From NCBI GenBank assembly GCA_010093705.1, contig MU006089.1, forward strand, positions 1,909,561 through 1,973,560: a stretch of 64,000 nt of DNA, given 5' to 3'. Of the stretch, positions 45,205-56,007 are shown in pieces. Each line of letters starts with the position of its first letter. Position 1 is the stretch's first letter. The translations under genes were made by a program, and so were the position numbers. Source of the DNA: Patellaria atrata CBS 101060 (Eukaryota; Ascomycota; Dothideomycetes; Patellariales; Patellariaceae). Below the pieces are notes generated by a model, which saw nothing but the letters and a program-made list of their open reading frames with translations, searched no databases and was not told the DNA's origin.

Positions 45205-47925
45205 ATGGCTTCCATAGCTTCCATGGCATCTATCAATCCAACCTCCTACGCGGCGACGGTCGAGGACTACCATTCCGACGACAGTGATACACCGTCGCCG
45301 GAGACACCCGCGCAAGCCAATGTCGCCGCAAAACGATCTCATCCCTCTGACTTGAACAAGGAAAAGCCAATCGAGGTAGCAACTCCCGATGCTGCGAGCG
45401 ATTCAGGGTATTCGAGCCATACACATGCGACCGTGGGCAGCGCTGACTCGGCACAAAGCCTCAAGTCTGGTGGGCCACCTTTAAAAGTCGATGAAGTTTC
45501 CCCTACGGGTGCGATAAAAAGACGTCCTACCGTCTCTCAACGAAGGGAGTCCAAGCCGACTGAAAGTCCTTCAAAACATAACTCGAGATCCGCCTCGAAG
45601 AGCCGGACTACAAGACCCACCAGGGCACCATCCCGATCCGAACCACATAGCGCCGATCGTCCATCCCATCCAAGTGCAAGAGGTCGACGTCCCCCGGAGT
45701 CATCGCTGGACTCCAACTTCGACACGAATTATCCACCCTTCACCCAGGACCAGACTTCACCCCAATTCCCTCCATCTCCTAGGACAACTCGCGGGTATAA
45801 TGCCCACTCAAATCCCACGTCGGTTGTGACCGAACCCGCCGTTACATCTCAGCGTCGTTCCTCGTCCGTGTCTGCCAGACCCAGGCCAATCAGTTATCAT
45901 TCCCAACCTGCTATATCAAGTTCTGACTATTGGACACAGAATCCGCAGTACCAATATGCAGCACAGTATTATTACGGTGTTCCTCCAACAGACATGCCCC
46001 AAGCCCGCCCTCCACCTCCACTATCTGGCGTTTGGGCCGCCAATCCCATGCTTGGACAGTATCCTAACCCTTTGATGAATGCAACTACCCCAACAACAAG
46101 CCTTTACCCGCAGGGCTACCCACAACCCACCACAGGACAATCTTATGACCAAACTGCTAGACCTCCTCTGGCCCAGCGTGCAACGGAAACCCAATATTCC
46201 GCGCGAGGGTCAGCCAGACCAACATCGATGTACGGCGGCGGGCCTGTTATTACATATCCTGATCAATCATTTACAAATAATACCACTCAAGCTCTCTCAG
46301 CGCGAACAGCGAGTGTTCAGCCTCCTGCGAGAATCGCTGGCGTTGCATACAACGATGCTAGTTCCAGTTCTAGCGAAGAGGAAGATGAAGAAGACGAAGA
46401 TGAGTCGGAGGAAGACGACGAAGAAGAGGAGTATCAGGCAAGACAGCGTCGGGAGCGTGACCGTACTATCATGCCCCCTCCTGCACTTCCATCTCGTCGA
46501 GTCAGTGTTCGACAAACAAATACTCGAGCCCAATCTCCACCCCGTCGGGTCGCAGAGCGTGAACGTGTTGCAGAACGTGAACGACCTACGGAGCGCGAGC
46601 GAAATGCAGAGCGTGAGCGTGACTCTCGCACCACCGCTCGGCACACCACTCAAGGACGTGCTTCCTCTCAACGTCGTCCCTCGCTAGCATCTTCAGGTCG
46701 TACCAAAGCCACTTCGTACTCCAATTCATCAGGAAATGCTAAGGTTACCACCGTTGAGTCTAGTTCACGACGCCGAATGTCTTACATGGGTCACGAGCCA
46801 AATTATGAGATTCAAGACAAAAGACGGTCCCGAAACCTTGATGAAGAGTATGTCACGTATGAGTACCCTCGTACAGAACAACCATCTCGACGTAGAGGAA
46901 ATACTGATACCGAGATCCGTCGCCGAGAACGGGAACCTGATATTCAGATAAGACAGAAAGAAAGGGATCGTGAAGCCGAACTCGAACAAAAAAGAAGAGA
47001 TACTGAACTACAAGCCGAGCTCGAGCGGAGGAGAAGAAAAGAACGCGAAGTCGTAACCGAATCGAAAAGAAGAGAAAGAGAACGCCCCACCGAAGCCGAA
47101 CCAAAAAGACGAGAAAGAGAACGTGAGCCCGAGGTTGATCAAAAAAGGCGAGAAAAGGTTCGCGAGATCGCACCAGAACCGCGAGAGCACCGAGAACTCA
47201 GACGAAAGGAACGTATTATCGAACGTGATGCACCTAAGGACCGGGCTCGAGATGCCGATGCCGGTATGGACAAGAAAAGACAAGATGCTGAGTCGTATCA
47301 GCAAGCCGTTCGTGGAGATGTTGAGCCTACCGTTACCCTTGACAACATTCGTGCCGCTAAACGCACGTCTCAAATTGGTGGTGTGGAAAACAGCAGAGTC
47401 GGCAGTCAATCTGGCTCGTCCCAAACTGGTAGTCGAGCCCCAGTCACTCGCGGTGCCCTTGCTGCTCTCCCTGCCCCTAGCGTTACAGGCACCATGCGGG
47501 ATGAGAACCTCAAGTTGATTTACAGCGCCGCCACTGGAGACATCAGTGTCGAGTATAATGGCGAGCTTGATCAAAGATCTTTCAGTTTCCGTAAAAACGA
47601 CGCGGGCGCCCCTGAGCTAGTAATTGGCAATGCAAATACAAATCGCGAAACTAGATACGAAGCTAGCAGGGCAAGCGGCAGCGTCTGGGGAACGGAGGCG
47701 AGCAGTGTTAGAGGCCTCGAGAGTCAAATTGGCTTGGATCGTCCTATGGAGGGTGGAGTTGGCTTGGGTCGACGGCCTACTCCGAGGGAGGAGGAAAGTG
47801 GAGTTGGCTTGGGTCGACGACCTCCTTTGAGGAACGACCCGAATAAAAGATATTCGAGAGTCATGTTCGAAGACTCTAGTAATGTCGGCAGACGGGGGCA
47901 TAATGATGACTATGACTGGTCATAA
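45205..47925 (+). CDS. large intrinsically disordered Ser/Pro- then Arg/Glu-rich protein
   Basis: An uninterrupted frame of 906 residues; ATG 45205 follows AGACC, and a second in-frame ATG at 45223 is an alternative. Residues 1-380 are Ser/Pro/Thr/Tyr-rich (SDSGYSSHTHATVGSADS, PQYQYAAQYYYGVPPTDMPQ). An acidic run (SSSSSEEEDEEDEDESEEDD) follows. Residues ~410-690 consist of Arg-Glu-rich imperfect repeats (REREPDIQIRQKERDREAEL), probably long single helices or coiled coil. The C-terminal ~150 residues include a more ordered segment (LKLIYSAATGDISVEYNGEL) and short repeats GVGLGRRPTPREEESGVGLG, ending YDWS. There is no signal peptide or membrane segment. I do not recognise a family; RE-rich proteins are often nuclear or RNA-associated, but that is only suggestive. 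Confidence 0.75.
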   Translation: MASIASMASINPTSYAATVEDYHSDDSDTPSPETPAQANVAAKRSHPSDLNKEKPIEVATPDAASDSGYSSHTHATVGSADSAQSLKSGGPPLKVDEVSPTGAIKRRPTVSQRRESKPTESPSKHNSRSASKSRTTRPTRAPSRSEPHSADRPSHPSARGRRPPESSLDSNFDTNYPPFTQDQTSPQFPPSPRTTRGYNAHSNPTSVVTEPAVTSQRRSSSVSARPRPISYHSQPAISSSDYWTQNPQYQYAAQYYYGVPPTDMPQARPPPPLSGVWAANPMLGQYPNPLMNATTPTTSLYPQGYPQPTTGQSYDQTARPPLAQRATETQYSARGSARPTSMYGGGPVITYPDQSFTNNTTQALSARTASVQPPARIAGVAYNDASSSSSEEEDEEDEDESEEDDEEEEYQARQRRERDRTIMPPPALPSRRVSVRQTNTRAQSPPRRVAERERVAERERPTERERNAERERDSRTTARHTTQGRASSQRRPSLASSGRTKATSYSNSSGNAKVTTVESSSRRRMSYMGHEPNYEIQDKRRSRNLDEEYVTYEYPRTEQPSRRRGNTDTEIRRREREPDIQIRQKERDREAELEQKRRDTELQAELERRRRKEREVVTESKRRERERPTEAEPKRREREREPEVDQKRREKVREIAPEPREHRELRRKERIIERDAPKDRARDADAGMDKKRQDAESYQQAVRGDVEPTVTLDNIRAAKRTSQIGGVENSRVGSQSGSSQTGSRAPVTRGALAALPAPSVTGTMRDENLKLIYSAATGDISVEYNGELDQRSFSFRKNDAGAPELVIGNANTNRETRYEASRASGSVWGTEASSVRGLESQIGLDRPMEGGVGLGRRPTPREEESGVGLGRRPPLRNDPNKRYSRVMFEDSSNVGRRGHNDDYDWS

Positions 47926-49237
47926 CTCATCTTTGAACCCTCTTCACCTCAACTGCATCCATGTTGGTCAAAAGGAGGATTACACTGTTTATGATGTTGT
48001 TTGTTTCTCTTTGCCCCGTTCTTCACAATTTTCTACTTATTGTTTTCCACGTTATTCCAATTCCTCTGGCTTTTCTCTTTGGTTGGAGTGGACGCCTCAC
48101 CTTTCAGTTCATCCAAAAGTTCCGAAAACTTGTCGTCTGCTTTTCGATCAGAAAAGTTTCCAGCACAAAAGCTCATTGCATTAGATACCCCCCATCCCAG
48201 TTTCCTTGTGCTTTGAGCTTGATAGCAGTTCATGTTGTTTGGTTCTGCCCCCTGCCTTTTTTTTTTCTTTATTGATCTCTTTGCATTTATTTTATGTTTG
48301 CTTTCAACAGCTCAACACGGCGGAGGGAAGGATGGTCATGATGATGATGATGATATGGAACGACTTTGTATGATGATGTCTTTGGTTCGATATCCCCAAT
48401 TTCAGTTATTTGATCACAATTAGCATGCACGTCTCTTTTACACATTCCGCCATTTGCTTTTCACTTTCTTCCCACCTAATAGGGCGGTCCTTTTACATTA
48501 TTCTCGCTGGTGGATTTGTTTGGAGATTTTGATATTCGGTTATTTACCACCCCTGGATGTCATTCTGGAATCAGGCAGACGAGGAAATCATATTGTCACC
48601 CCCCCCCCCCCCCCAACCCAAAATCATGTATTGGTTTTGGTTATCGCGAAAACATATAGGTATCAACGGAATTTTTAACTGCTGGGAAAATTCTTTTCAG
48701 GTCATCTACAATGTTGGTGTTTCGAGACTGGGATATGCCTCACCGGCTGGGCCTGGGTGTATCTCCGCGTCGAGAAATTGTGGCGACGAGCTATTTATGA
48801 ATGCAGAAGGTCTTTCCTTGTCAACCTACTTCGTGCCATCCGCTATATTGTGACTGAAAATTCATGCGTGACTGGGCCATCTGTATGATATCCTCTCATA
48901 CTCAGCGATATCATAGCTAAATCAAGAAATTCTAAACATAGAAACATGTATATAAGGGCGTCTCGAAGCGTAAACCAAACCAGCATATAGAGTCAGGTCA
49001 TACCTCATTCCATTCCTCGATTGCTTATCATAGGACTACTACATACAAACTTTGACCGGTTCCATATCCTCCCTGCAAAATACTCAACCCCGTCCTCATG
49101 CAATTCCGCCAATCCTACAAATACCCAGTAAAACGCCTTCTCCCGCCGGGAGCATCATAACCCGCTAGCACAGACGCACATATCTACCAAAGAGCTCTGA
49201 TAAAAACTCCCTCTCCCCACTTTCCACGATCAACAAT
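47926..49237. other. convergent intergenic region with a 16-C homopolymer
   Basis: 3' flanks of two converging genes. A run of 16 C occupies 48599-48614, a length often misread in sequencing. No gene. Confidence 0.6.
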
Positions 49238-50860
49238 CTACTCACTATCACTCAAACTATCTCTCCTCACGCGTCCACCCCTCCTATATCCCTCCATGAC
49301 ATCCCTCCCCTTCCTCTCCTCCCTCCTCTCACCGCTCCCCACCTGACTCACGCTATCATAAACCTGCACCTCACCCTTACTCAACCCGGGGATATAATGG
49401 CTGTACACCTTCGTGCCCAAATCGCTTCTAACCGCCGAGCCCGCCGCCGAACCCAGGGCCGAATAGCTCGCCTCGCTCGCTGGCCTGGAGCTGCGGTGAT
49501 GCTTGCGGGGACTCGATTGGCGGGAATGGGACGGCGAGTCGCGGGCACTGCGAGCAGCGGCGCGGGAAGCGCGACGCTCCTGGCGTTCGCGTTCGCGGCG
49601 CTCGCGGTCCTCGGAAGCAGCGGCTGTGTAGGTGGTGGATGTGCGGACGGGTTTGGAGGGGGAGCCGGTGGATGTCCTTGGTGCTGGGGCGGTGGCGGCG
49701 GGGCGGTAGGAAGAGTAGTACGAGTCGCTTGCGCCATTCGTGGGGGAGGTATAGTCTGAGTACGGCACGGTGTTGGCTGTGGTGTAGGGGCTCGTATATA
49801 CGGTTGCGGTATCCGGGACCGAGTCATCACCCGTGGTGAAAGAGTACGCGGCACTGGGTGCGGAACGCTTTGGTGTGTTTTCGCGGGAGTGTATCGGGGC
49901 TGGTTCGTAGGGCATGGAGGAGACGATACTTGGTGCGGAGGTATCTTTCGAAGATTTGCCTCTACCCTTTGCCTTTGTCCTTTCTTGGGCGGCTATGGCT
50001 TTAGCGGCTGCTTTGGCTTCCGCTTTGGAGCGTTTGGCGGCTTCGGCGGCGGCTTTGCGTTCGAGTTTCTCCTGTTGACGACGTTCTTCGCGTTCTTGCT
50101 TCTCCCGTTTACGGTCTCGGCCACTGGATGTGAGGGGCTGTTGGGAGAGGTCGGTGTTGACTTCGGAGGGTTCAGTGTTCGTATAGTCGAAGTGACTACC
50201 GTCAGCTTCACGGTTCATTCCACCGACTTTGGCTGGTCTCTCGTGTCGGTATTCTCGCAATTCAGGGTCTCGTTCACGTTCGCGTCGTCGGTCCCGTCTC
50301 GTACCGCCACCACGGATTCCATGACCGGCTTCGACATCTCGCATTTCGTCCTTATCGGTATAGCCAGAAGTATCGGTGTATCCTTCCGTCGGTTGATACG
50401 ATCCGCCATGTACGACACTTCCTCCACCTAACTTTGTACTCTTCGTGGCATTGCTCAATGTCTTTCCATCTGGACCTTTTCGTCTCAACACGGTAGATTT
50501 GTAATCGTCCCAGTCACCCTCCTTAAATTTGAATCCTCCGTTCTTTGCCCAAAAGAAGAACCATAGGGAGGTTAAGACCATTCCAGCGCCGATGATAGCG
50601 AACAGAGCAAAGAAGACTTGGTTGTTAAAGGAGGTTGGAGACTTCGCTCCACCTCCGGGCGGTTGCTTGTATGCTCTTGCTTGAAGTGTATGGAGGTCAT
50701 GAACTGACATTGGAGAGAGTCCATCATCACGCTTGTCGAGGGATGTATGCTCATCGGATTTGAGAGAAGAGGTAAGGAGGTCCGATACGTGGGAAGAGAT
50801 GGCGCGGAGATCCAACTTTCGGGGTAGAAGTGAAAGAATGTAGTCTGGAAGCGGTGCCAT
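49238..50860 (-). CDS. single-pass membrane protein with long disordered tail
   Basis: An uninterrupted frame of 540 residues from ATG 50860. Residues 1-75 are soluble; residues 81-104 form one transmembrane segment (QVFFALFAIIGAGMVLTSLW then FFFW). Immediately after it is a conserved-looking block, GDWDDYKSTVLRRKGPDGKT with LSNATKSTKLGGGSVVHGG, which I recall from uncharacterised proteins of filamentous ascomycetes. The remainder is low complexity: Arg/Glu-rich (REKQEREERRQQEKLERKAA), Ala/Lys-rich, then Ser/Thr/Pro/Tyr-rich, and it ends RRDSLSDSE. There is no N-terminal signal peptide. By charge the tail is probably cytosolic. No function can be assigned. The 3' half is GC-rich, and its reverse strand carries long unrelated open frames. 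Confidence 0.75.
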   Translation of the reverse strand: MAPLPDYILSLLPRKLDLRAISSHVSDLLTSSLKSDEHTSLDKRDDGLSPMSVHDLHTLQARAYKQPPGGGAKSPTSFNNQVFFALFAIIGAGMVLTSLWFFFWAKNGGFKFKEGDWDDYKSTVLRRKGPDGKTLSNATKSTKLGGGSVVHGGSYQPTEGYTDTSGYTDKDEMRDVEAGHGIRGGGTRRDRRRERERDPELREYRHERPAKVGGMNREADGSHFDYTNTEPSEVNTDLSQQPLTSSGRDRKREKQEREERRQQEKLERKAAAEAAKRSKAEAKAAAKAIAAQERTKAKGRGKSSKDTSAPSIVSSMPYEPAPIHSRENTPKRSAPSAAYSFTTGDDSVPDTATVYTSPYTTANTVPYSDYTSPTNGASDSYYSSYRPAATAPAPRTSTGSPSKPVRTSTTYTAAASEDRERRERERQERRASRAAARSARDSPSHSRQSSPRKHHRSSRPASEASYSALGSAAGSAVRSDLGTKVYSHYIPGLSKGEVQVYDSVSQVGSGERREERKGRDVMEGYRRGGRVRRDSLSDSE

Positions 50861-51410
50861 CTTGTATTTTGCGGAATGGAGAAGAGGTATAAACGGTATT
50901 TATGGCTTGATGCCTGAGCCGTAGCCCAAATCTCTCGAGTAAGGTCCTTCAGAGTAAGTTGATTGTAGCTTGAGTTCGCAGAAGGCGTGGTTCGTAATGG
51001 ACGATGCAATGCAGCGAGAATTAGAACCCTAAGAGCAAAATGGTTAGAAAGTGACGATTGAGTGAAAGTAAAATGGTATTCTCAATTCTTAGGGTACTAG
51101 AGACGTGAGGTAGTTGATGTTGCTCAGAGAGGCTGGTTGCTGGGCTGAGGCGGGAGAGGAGGCTGGAGGATGACGCTTCTTTGTTTACAACCGCATTGAC
51201 CATCCCCTCCACCTAGCAACCGCCGAAATCTCACACAACTTTCACTTTTGACGACGCACTTTCAATTATTTATCGTCAAAAGATTGTACAGCAATTTCAT
51301 CACCCGTCAATATAATTCAGAAAGGATCAATCCAAAGTAGATAGATTACGGGAACCTAAGTAAACTTTTCTTTTGGGCTCTTCCATCATAACATCTCTCA
51401 ACAACATCTA
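50861..51410. other. leader/promoter of the membrane-protein gene and 3' flank of the NmrA-like gene
   Basis: CT-rich on the minus strand near 50861-51020. No separate gene seen. Confidence 0.4.
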
Positions 51411-52595
51411 CTAAAATCGTCCCTCATATATTTTCTTCGCTTTACCTTCAACCACGTCCTTCATCAAGGTCTCAAACCTGATTCCTTGATAATCTGGATA
51501 CAGCTCACTTGTTAGAAGGTAGCCTAACTTCTTCGCATTTTCCGGGGTGTTGTCCCCTTGGAGACCCCATGAATTCTGATACTGAGCTCCGACAAGACGA
51601 ATAATCTTGGGAATATCATGGGGATTCTCTGCTACATCTTTCTCAGCACTTTCTATCGTCTCAGCAATTGATTCTGCAGAAGTCTGTTGACGGAATCAGT
51701 CCGGGCGCAAAAATCTAGGCAGAACTGGACGGATCTCACATATTTTGGCTCGATCTTTTCACCACTTATCCTTTCCGAAATTTTCATCTGCTCATTCGGA
51801 GTCAAAACTTCCGTGTAAGCTAGGACTTGTTGATTCAATGTCCGTGGATCTCCGATTATCCTTGCAACGTAGTGACCGATATCCTCCTTATTCGTCAATG
51901 CACTAGGGACGTTTCCATCACCTAGGAGCGTGTTAGACGGTGCAAATGCCAACAGCATATAGTCCGTTCGACCAGATAGAAGCTTTGGTATTGTAAGTTG
52001 TTGCCACCAGCCAACGTCGATTTTGGTGTAAGGGAGTCCGATCTTCTTAATATGGTCAAGGATAGCCCATTTCTGATAGATATCAGCCGTCATCATGAAA
52101 GGACAAAATAAGGATTAAAAGTAAATTCAAGTGGACCGTTATATGGGAAGCCTTGATACTCACCTTATCCCCTAGGATATTCCTTCCTCTAGGAAGAACT
52201 GGTCCCCACCAACATGGTACAAAACGCTTGACTCCGGCCAACTTGCAAGCATCTGCAAGAACAAAATCGAGATCAAGCGTGAATGGAAACATTGAAGATA
52301 TCACAACATCATTCCCTGAGAGAGCCTTAACGAGGTCATCTTGCGAACCGGTGACGTCTCCTGGGATAGTTTTGACACCGCTTTCTTTCAAACTAGTAGC
52401 AGCAGGTTTATCCATGGATCCCGGCCGAACAAGTGCTGAGATATCCTGTAATAGGGTTCCTTTAGCTTGATCATGATCGCTCGCTCGGTGTTTACAACTC
52501 ACATATTTGGGATCTTTTGACGCCAGCAACCCTTGAACAATGGCGGATCCTGTCTCGCCTGTGGCTCCAACGAGGAGAACCTTAATGTTGGCCAT
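51411..52595 (-). CDS. NmrA-like NAD(P)-binding protein (atypical SDR, isoflavone-reductase type)
   Basis: Exons 52595-52503, 52445-52164, 52072-51740 and 51683-51411, all phase 0, give 326 residues. I start at MANIKVLLVGATGETGSAIV (52595); the in-frame upstream codon is TTG. The glycine-rich GATGETG is the NmrA-family Rossmann motif. DISALVRPGSMDKPAATSL with the Arg after strand 2 suggests NADP(H) preference. ALSGNDVVISSMFPFTLDLD and LAGVKRFVPCWWGP follow the family order. IDVGWWQQLTIPKLL is the substrate-side segment usual in fungal isoflavone-reductase-like proteins. NmrA proteins may be oxidoreductases or redox sensors of transcription factors; the typical catalytic Tyr-x-x-x-Lys is absent, as in most of the family. 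Substrate unknown. Each intron is 57-91 nt. Confidence 0.85.
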
Positions 52596-54090
52596 TTCGA
52601 TCAATTGCGTAGTAAGAATGTTCTCAATTCAAGATTTGCTACTGCAGAAGTAGAAAAGAAAGCTCAATGGCTAATTGTTCATCTTATATAGTTATTATTC
52701 TTCCACAATCCCACTATTTTGGATGGTCACATCCAGGAACATTCTAGACAGGAACAACACAACGAACTAGGGGCGCCATGAATAGAAGAATGCATATGGA
52801 TAACATTACTACCACTTTCATCTTAGTAGGGTGGGGTTCTCTAACTTCTAACCTCATAAGTCATATCTTACTTCAGCAGATCCATCCGCCAATTTTCGTC
52901 CGAGATATCAGAAAGTACTAATAAGGTAAACGGTAGGGCGGCTATCCGTTTCCGAACCTCCTCACATTGCGTATACGCTCATTCACAACTGAGTTAACGG
53001 ATATAAACGATAAACTTCTTTGAATTCGTCAGCTTTGTGAGTATTCTACTCTCGCCGAGGTCAATATGCACTATGTTTTGTACTCGGAGTTTCGGTTCGT
53101 TGTGTGGTTAGGAGCGTTCACCAAACCTTCGCTTTGTCCTGCATCCGATTCCGTGCTATACCAAGTAGCGCTCTTATAGAATGTAACTAGGGAGATCTCC
53201 CTACAGTCATTTTTTTATAGCTCTTCTCCTGTTAATAATCTCATTCATGATCTATGTTCTGTGTCAATTGCTTCTTACCGTTCAGCACCATGAAGCGAAG
53301 AGTTCTCGAGCATTACACATGGATTATCGTATGCACCATCCCTGTCAGGGAGGTATTTCCCCATATTGAACGTCTGCGAACGAGAAGTCAATTTTGAATT
53401 GGCGTGAAACGCGCCCTAGGGATAAAAAGATAGAAGGAAAAGAAACATATCTCTGTTGATACTAAGTCTCGTCTAGTATACGCAGTATCCTGCTTAAGCA
53501 ATATCCTATTTAAGCAATATCCCACTTAAAGCAATATCCTACCTCAGGTAAATAATATCTCATCTAAATAATATCCTACTTAAGTAATATCCTCCAATTT
53601 CGTCAGACCTCTTATTAGATATTTGTTTCATATCAAATTAGTTTACTCTCTGGGTCGATGGGTAAGGGACGGAGACCAACTGAGAAGAGATTCACGATCA
53701 AGACATCTTATCGTCAAAATCCCGATTAGAAAATCCACCATTTTCCGTTGGATGTCTTGGAATAAAAATCCAGTTCCAGACTAGTCTGAAACACAATCGA
53801 CTGAATTGAAAACAGAGCCGATAATCTCGGTATGCTGGAGCTAATAGCTCGATTAGGCAATATCTCTTCATCTCTTCGAATGTCTACGAAGCCTAACTAG
53901 TTTTGAATCAGTTGTAACTTATCCCTGAGGATGAGCCCTTTGATGGGGGAAAGGGGAAAGGGAGGGAAAGAGGGGGAATGAGAATTCTTTCCTAATATAG
54001 ATAATGGACTGGAAATGTCATAACCAGGGAAATATGCATGCTTTAAAACCATAGCCAAAGTCATTTTAACATGTTCATACCGCTCCAACC
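52596..54090. other. AT-rich gene-free stretch with a minisatellite
   Basis: No gene seen. It contains the degenerate tandem array listed separately at 53485-53595. Confidence 0.5.
53485..53595. repeat. degenerate 16-19-bp minisatellite
   Basis: About 6.5 tandem units based on AATATCCTACTTAAGC, with variants such as AATATCCTATTTAAGC and AATATCCCACTTAAAGC. The unit contains the palindrome CTTAAG in several copies. Mutated enough to be old. Confidence 0.85.
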
Positions 54091-55048
54091 TCAAGAATTC
54101 TCCTTTCGCACCTCACCCAGAAGCATCATCCGCTTCAACCACCTTTCAAAACTCCCCTCGCCGACACTCTTGCTAAACGCAATCCACGCCGCATACGCCA
54201 TACTCCCCGGATGGGGACAATGCTCCACGATCGCCTTGACCCTCAGCACCTCCAACCCCCTTACCCCCGGAGCCTCACCCCCTCCAACCAACTCCTCCAC
54301 CCACTCCATCGGCAACCCAAAAAACCCATACCCATTCGCGCTCCTTACAGTCCCCTTCTCCCCGAACCGCCTCACCCCCTCCCACCACCTCTCATAATCC
54401 CCCACAGTAAACCCCTCCACGCCATCCCACCCGTCCGGGCCCGGCATCCCCGCCACAACGGCGATGTCCAACTCCCTCAGCCCAGGTAGTCCAGCGATCC
54501 CCCTCACGGCGGCCCTCCACTCCGCCCGATCGAACTCCCGCTCGTACGCCAACGCGCCCTTCACGACCCCGACCGCGCGCACCGCTGCCCGCGACAGGGG
54601 CGTGAGGTCCGATAAAAACGGCACGACGGCCTCGACGTGCGGGCCGAAACTGAAGCGCCACCGCCCGTAGAGCAGCGGTGCCGCTTCGGCGTGGCATTGG
54701 CGGCACGACTGCAGGATCGAGGGCCAGAGACCCGGGTTCGAGGTTAGGGCGTAGGTTGTGCGGGCGGCGCGGGCGTGCTGGGCGTCGGCGCGGGTTGTGT
54801 AGGTGCGGCGAAGGCGGCGGGGGGAGGCGTGCGGGTTGGAGGGGTGGTAGAGCGGGTCGACGGTGCGGAGTTCGAGGGTCGGGAGGGTGGTTTCGGAGGA
54901 AGGGGTCGAAGGGGNNNNNNNNNNNNNNNNNNNNNNNNNNNNNNNNNNNNNNNNNNNNNNNNNNNNNNNNNNNNNNNNNNNNNNNNNNNNNNNNNNNNNN
55001 NNNNNNNNNNNNNNGGCGGAGGAAGGGGCCTTGGTGTTTTGTTGACAT
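54091..55048 (-). CDS. F-box-like fungal protein, interrupted by an assembly gap
   Basis: The start MSTKHQGPFLR lies at 55048, then a 100-N gap (54915-55014) removes the expected N-terminal motif. The frame resumes as ETTLPTLELRTVDPLYHPSN and runs to the stop at 54091, about 275 visible residues after the gap. NPGLWPSILQSCRQCHAEAA followed by PLLYGRWRFSFG is the pattern of fungal proteins in which an LPxEIR-type F-box-like start leads to an 'x-L-x-x-C-x-x-x-x-x-E-A-x-x-x-L-Y' block. The later part is Trp/Gly-rich (DGWDGVEGFTVGDYERWWEG). The visible coding part is very GC-rich, unlike the AT-rich flanks. Whether the frame is continuous across the gap cannot be told. Function unknown; the F-box relation is inferred from pattern only. 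Confidence 0.6.
54915..55014. other. assembly gap (100 N)
   Basis: Exactly 100 unknown bases, of unknown true size, inside the 5' part of the F-box-like gene and flanked by GC-rich, purine-asymmetric sequence that may have blocked sequencing. Confidence 1.
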
Positions 55049-56007
55049 TTTTCGTAAAGCGGGCTTTAGACGTTTTTGGTTTATGTTAGATGAAGCTGAG
55101 GAGAGGAGGATCTGGGTTTGGTTTGTGTGGGTGTTTGCTTTTGAGGTGGAGGAAGGATGAGAGGGAGGATGTGCTCTCTTGTAGTTCTGGCGAGTATTAA
55201 GGTTGAGAAGCAAGAATATAATATCGGAATTGAAATGTTTTCGAGAGTTTGTATTTTCTAAGGGAAAATGCCGCTTTGGGTTATTGTGTGGTGGTTCATC
55301 AGGGTACTTGAACAGTACCTGAAGCCATCACGGTGCTACCCCATAGGTAAGGCTATCATCACCTCACTCCTCTCGTCTAGACCTTCTCCACCTTGTCCTA
55401 CTCAGCTATAACCTTCTTTTCTACTTCAATGCACCCTACTCCTCCAGCTCCAGTAATGAGATTCTTGAGACTGGACTGAATGGGGAATGCTCTTCTCGTT
55501 TTGACGTGGGAAGGTATATGATGACGGGATCGACACTAAAAAAATGTCACTGCAACGGTTATTCCTTAGTGGAAAGAAACATCAGGCACAAGATCCAGCG
55601 GAGATCCGGAAATTTACAAGAATTTGTAGTATACGTTGAGTTGAATTGTCAAGACGGGACTGCGTTGACAAAAAGAGATATTCAGTAAGGGAAGAGTTTG
55701 CTCACGAAATTTATACTAAGAAAATATAGTATAACGTGGAGTAAGATAGCTCTTATGATGAAGAACAAAAACCCAACTCAGTAATAAAGTAATAAAATCT
55801 TCAACCGATCAGATTTACTCATGTGCCATTAAGTTTACAGAAAACGTACAGTAACCTAGGAACTCCCACCATAAAGGGAGGGATATAACGCCGCTAGACT
55901 ACAAATGCATTCATTTTACCTCGACCGCCCAATATTGCAACGTTCGTTATGTTTGACTCACACTAACCATAACCACTTATGCTTCATCACCATGAGTAAA
56001 TAATAGC
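55049..56007. other. spacer upstream of F-box-like gene and downstream of AP-2 alpha
   Basis: No gene recognised; the short frame at 55506-55688 is not supported by any motif. Confidence 0.4.

Noticed and set aside
45233-47901. Antisense frames across the disordered-protein gene
   Set aside because: They arise from RE/SP repeats read backwards; the sense frame is uninterrupted for 906 codons.
49381-50431. Long Pro/Ala- and Gly/Phe-rich frames overlapping the membrane-protein gene on both strands
   Set aside because: Shadows of a GC-rich, low-complexity coding region.
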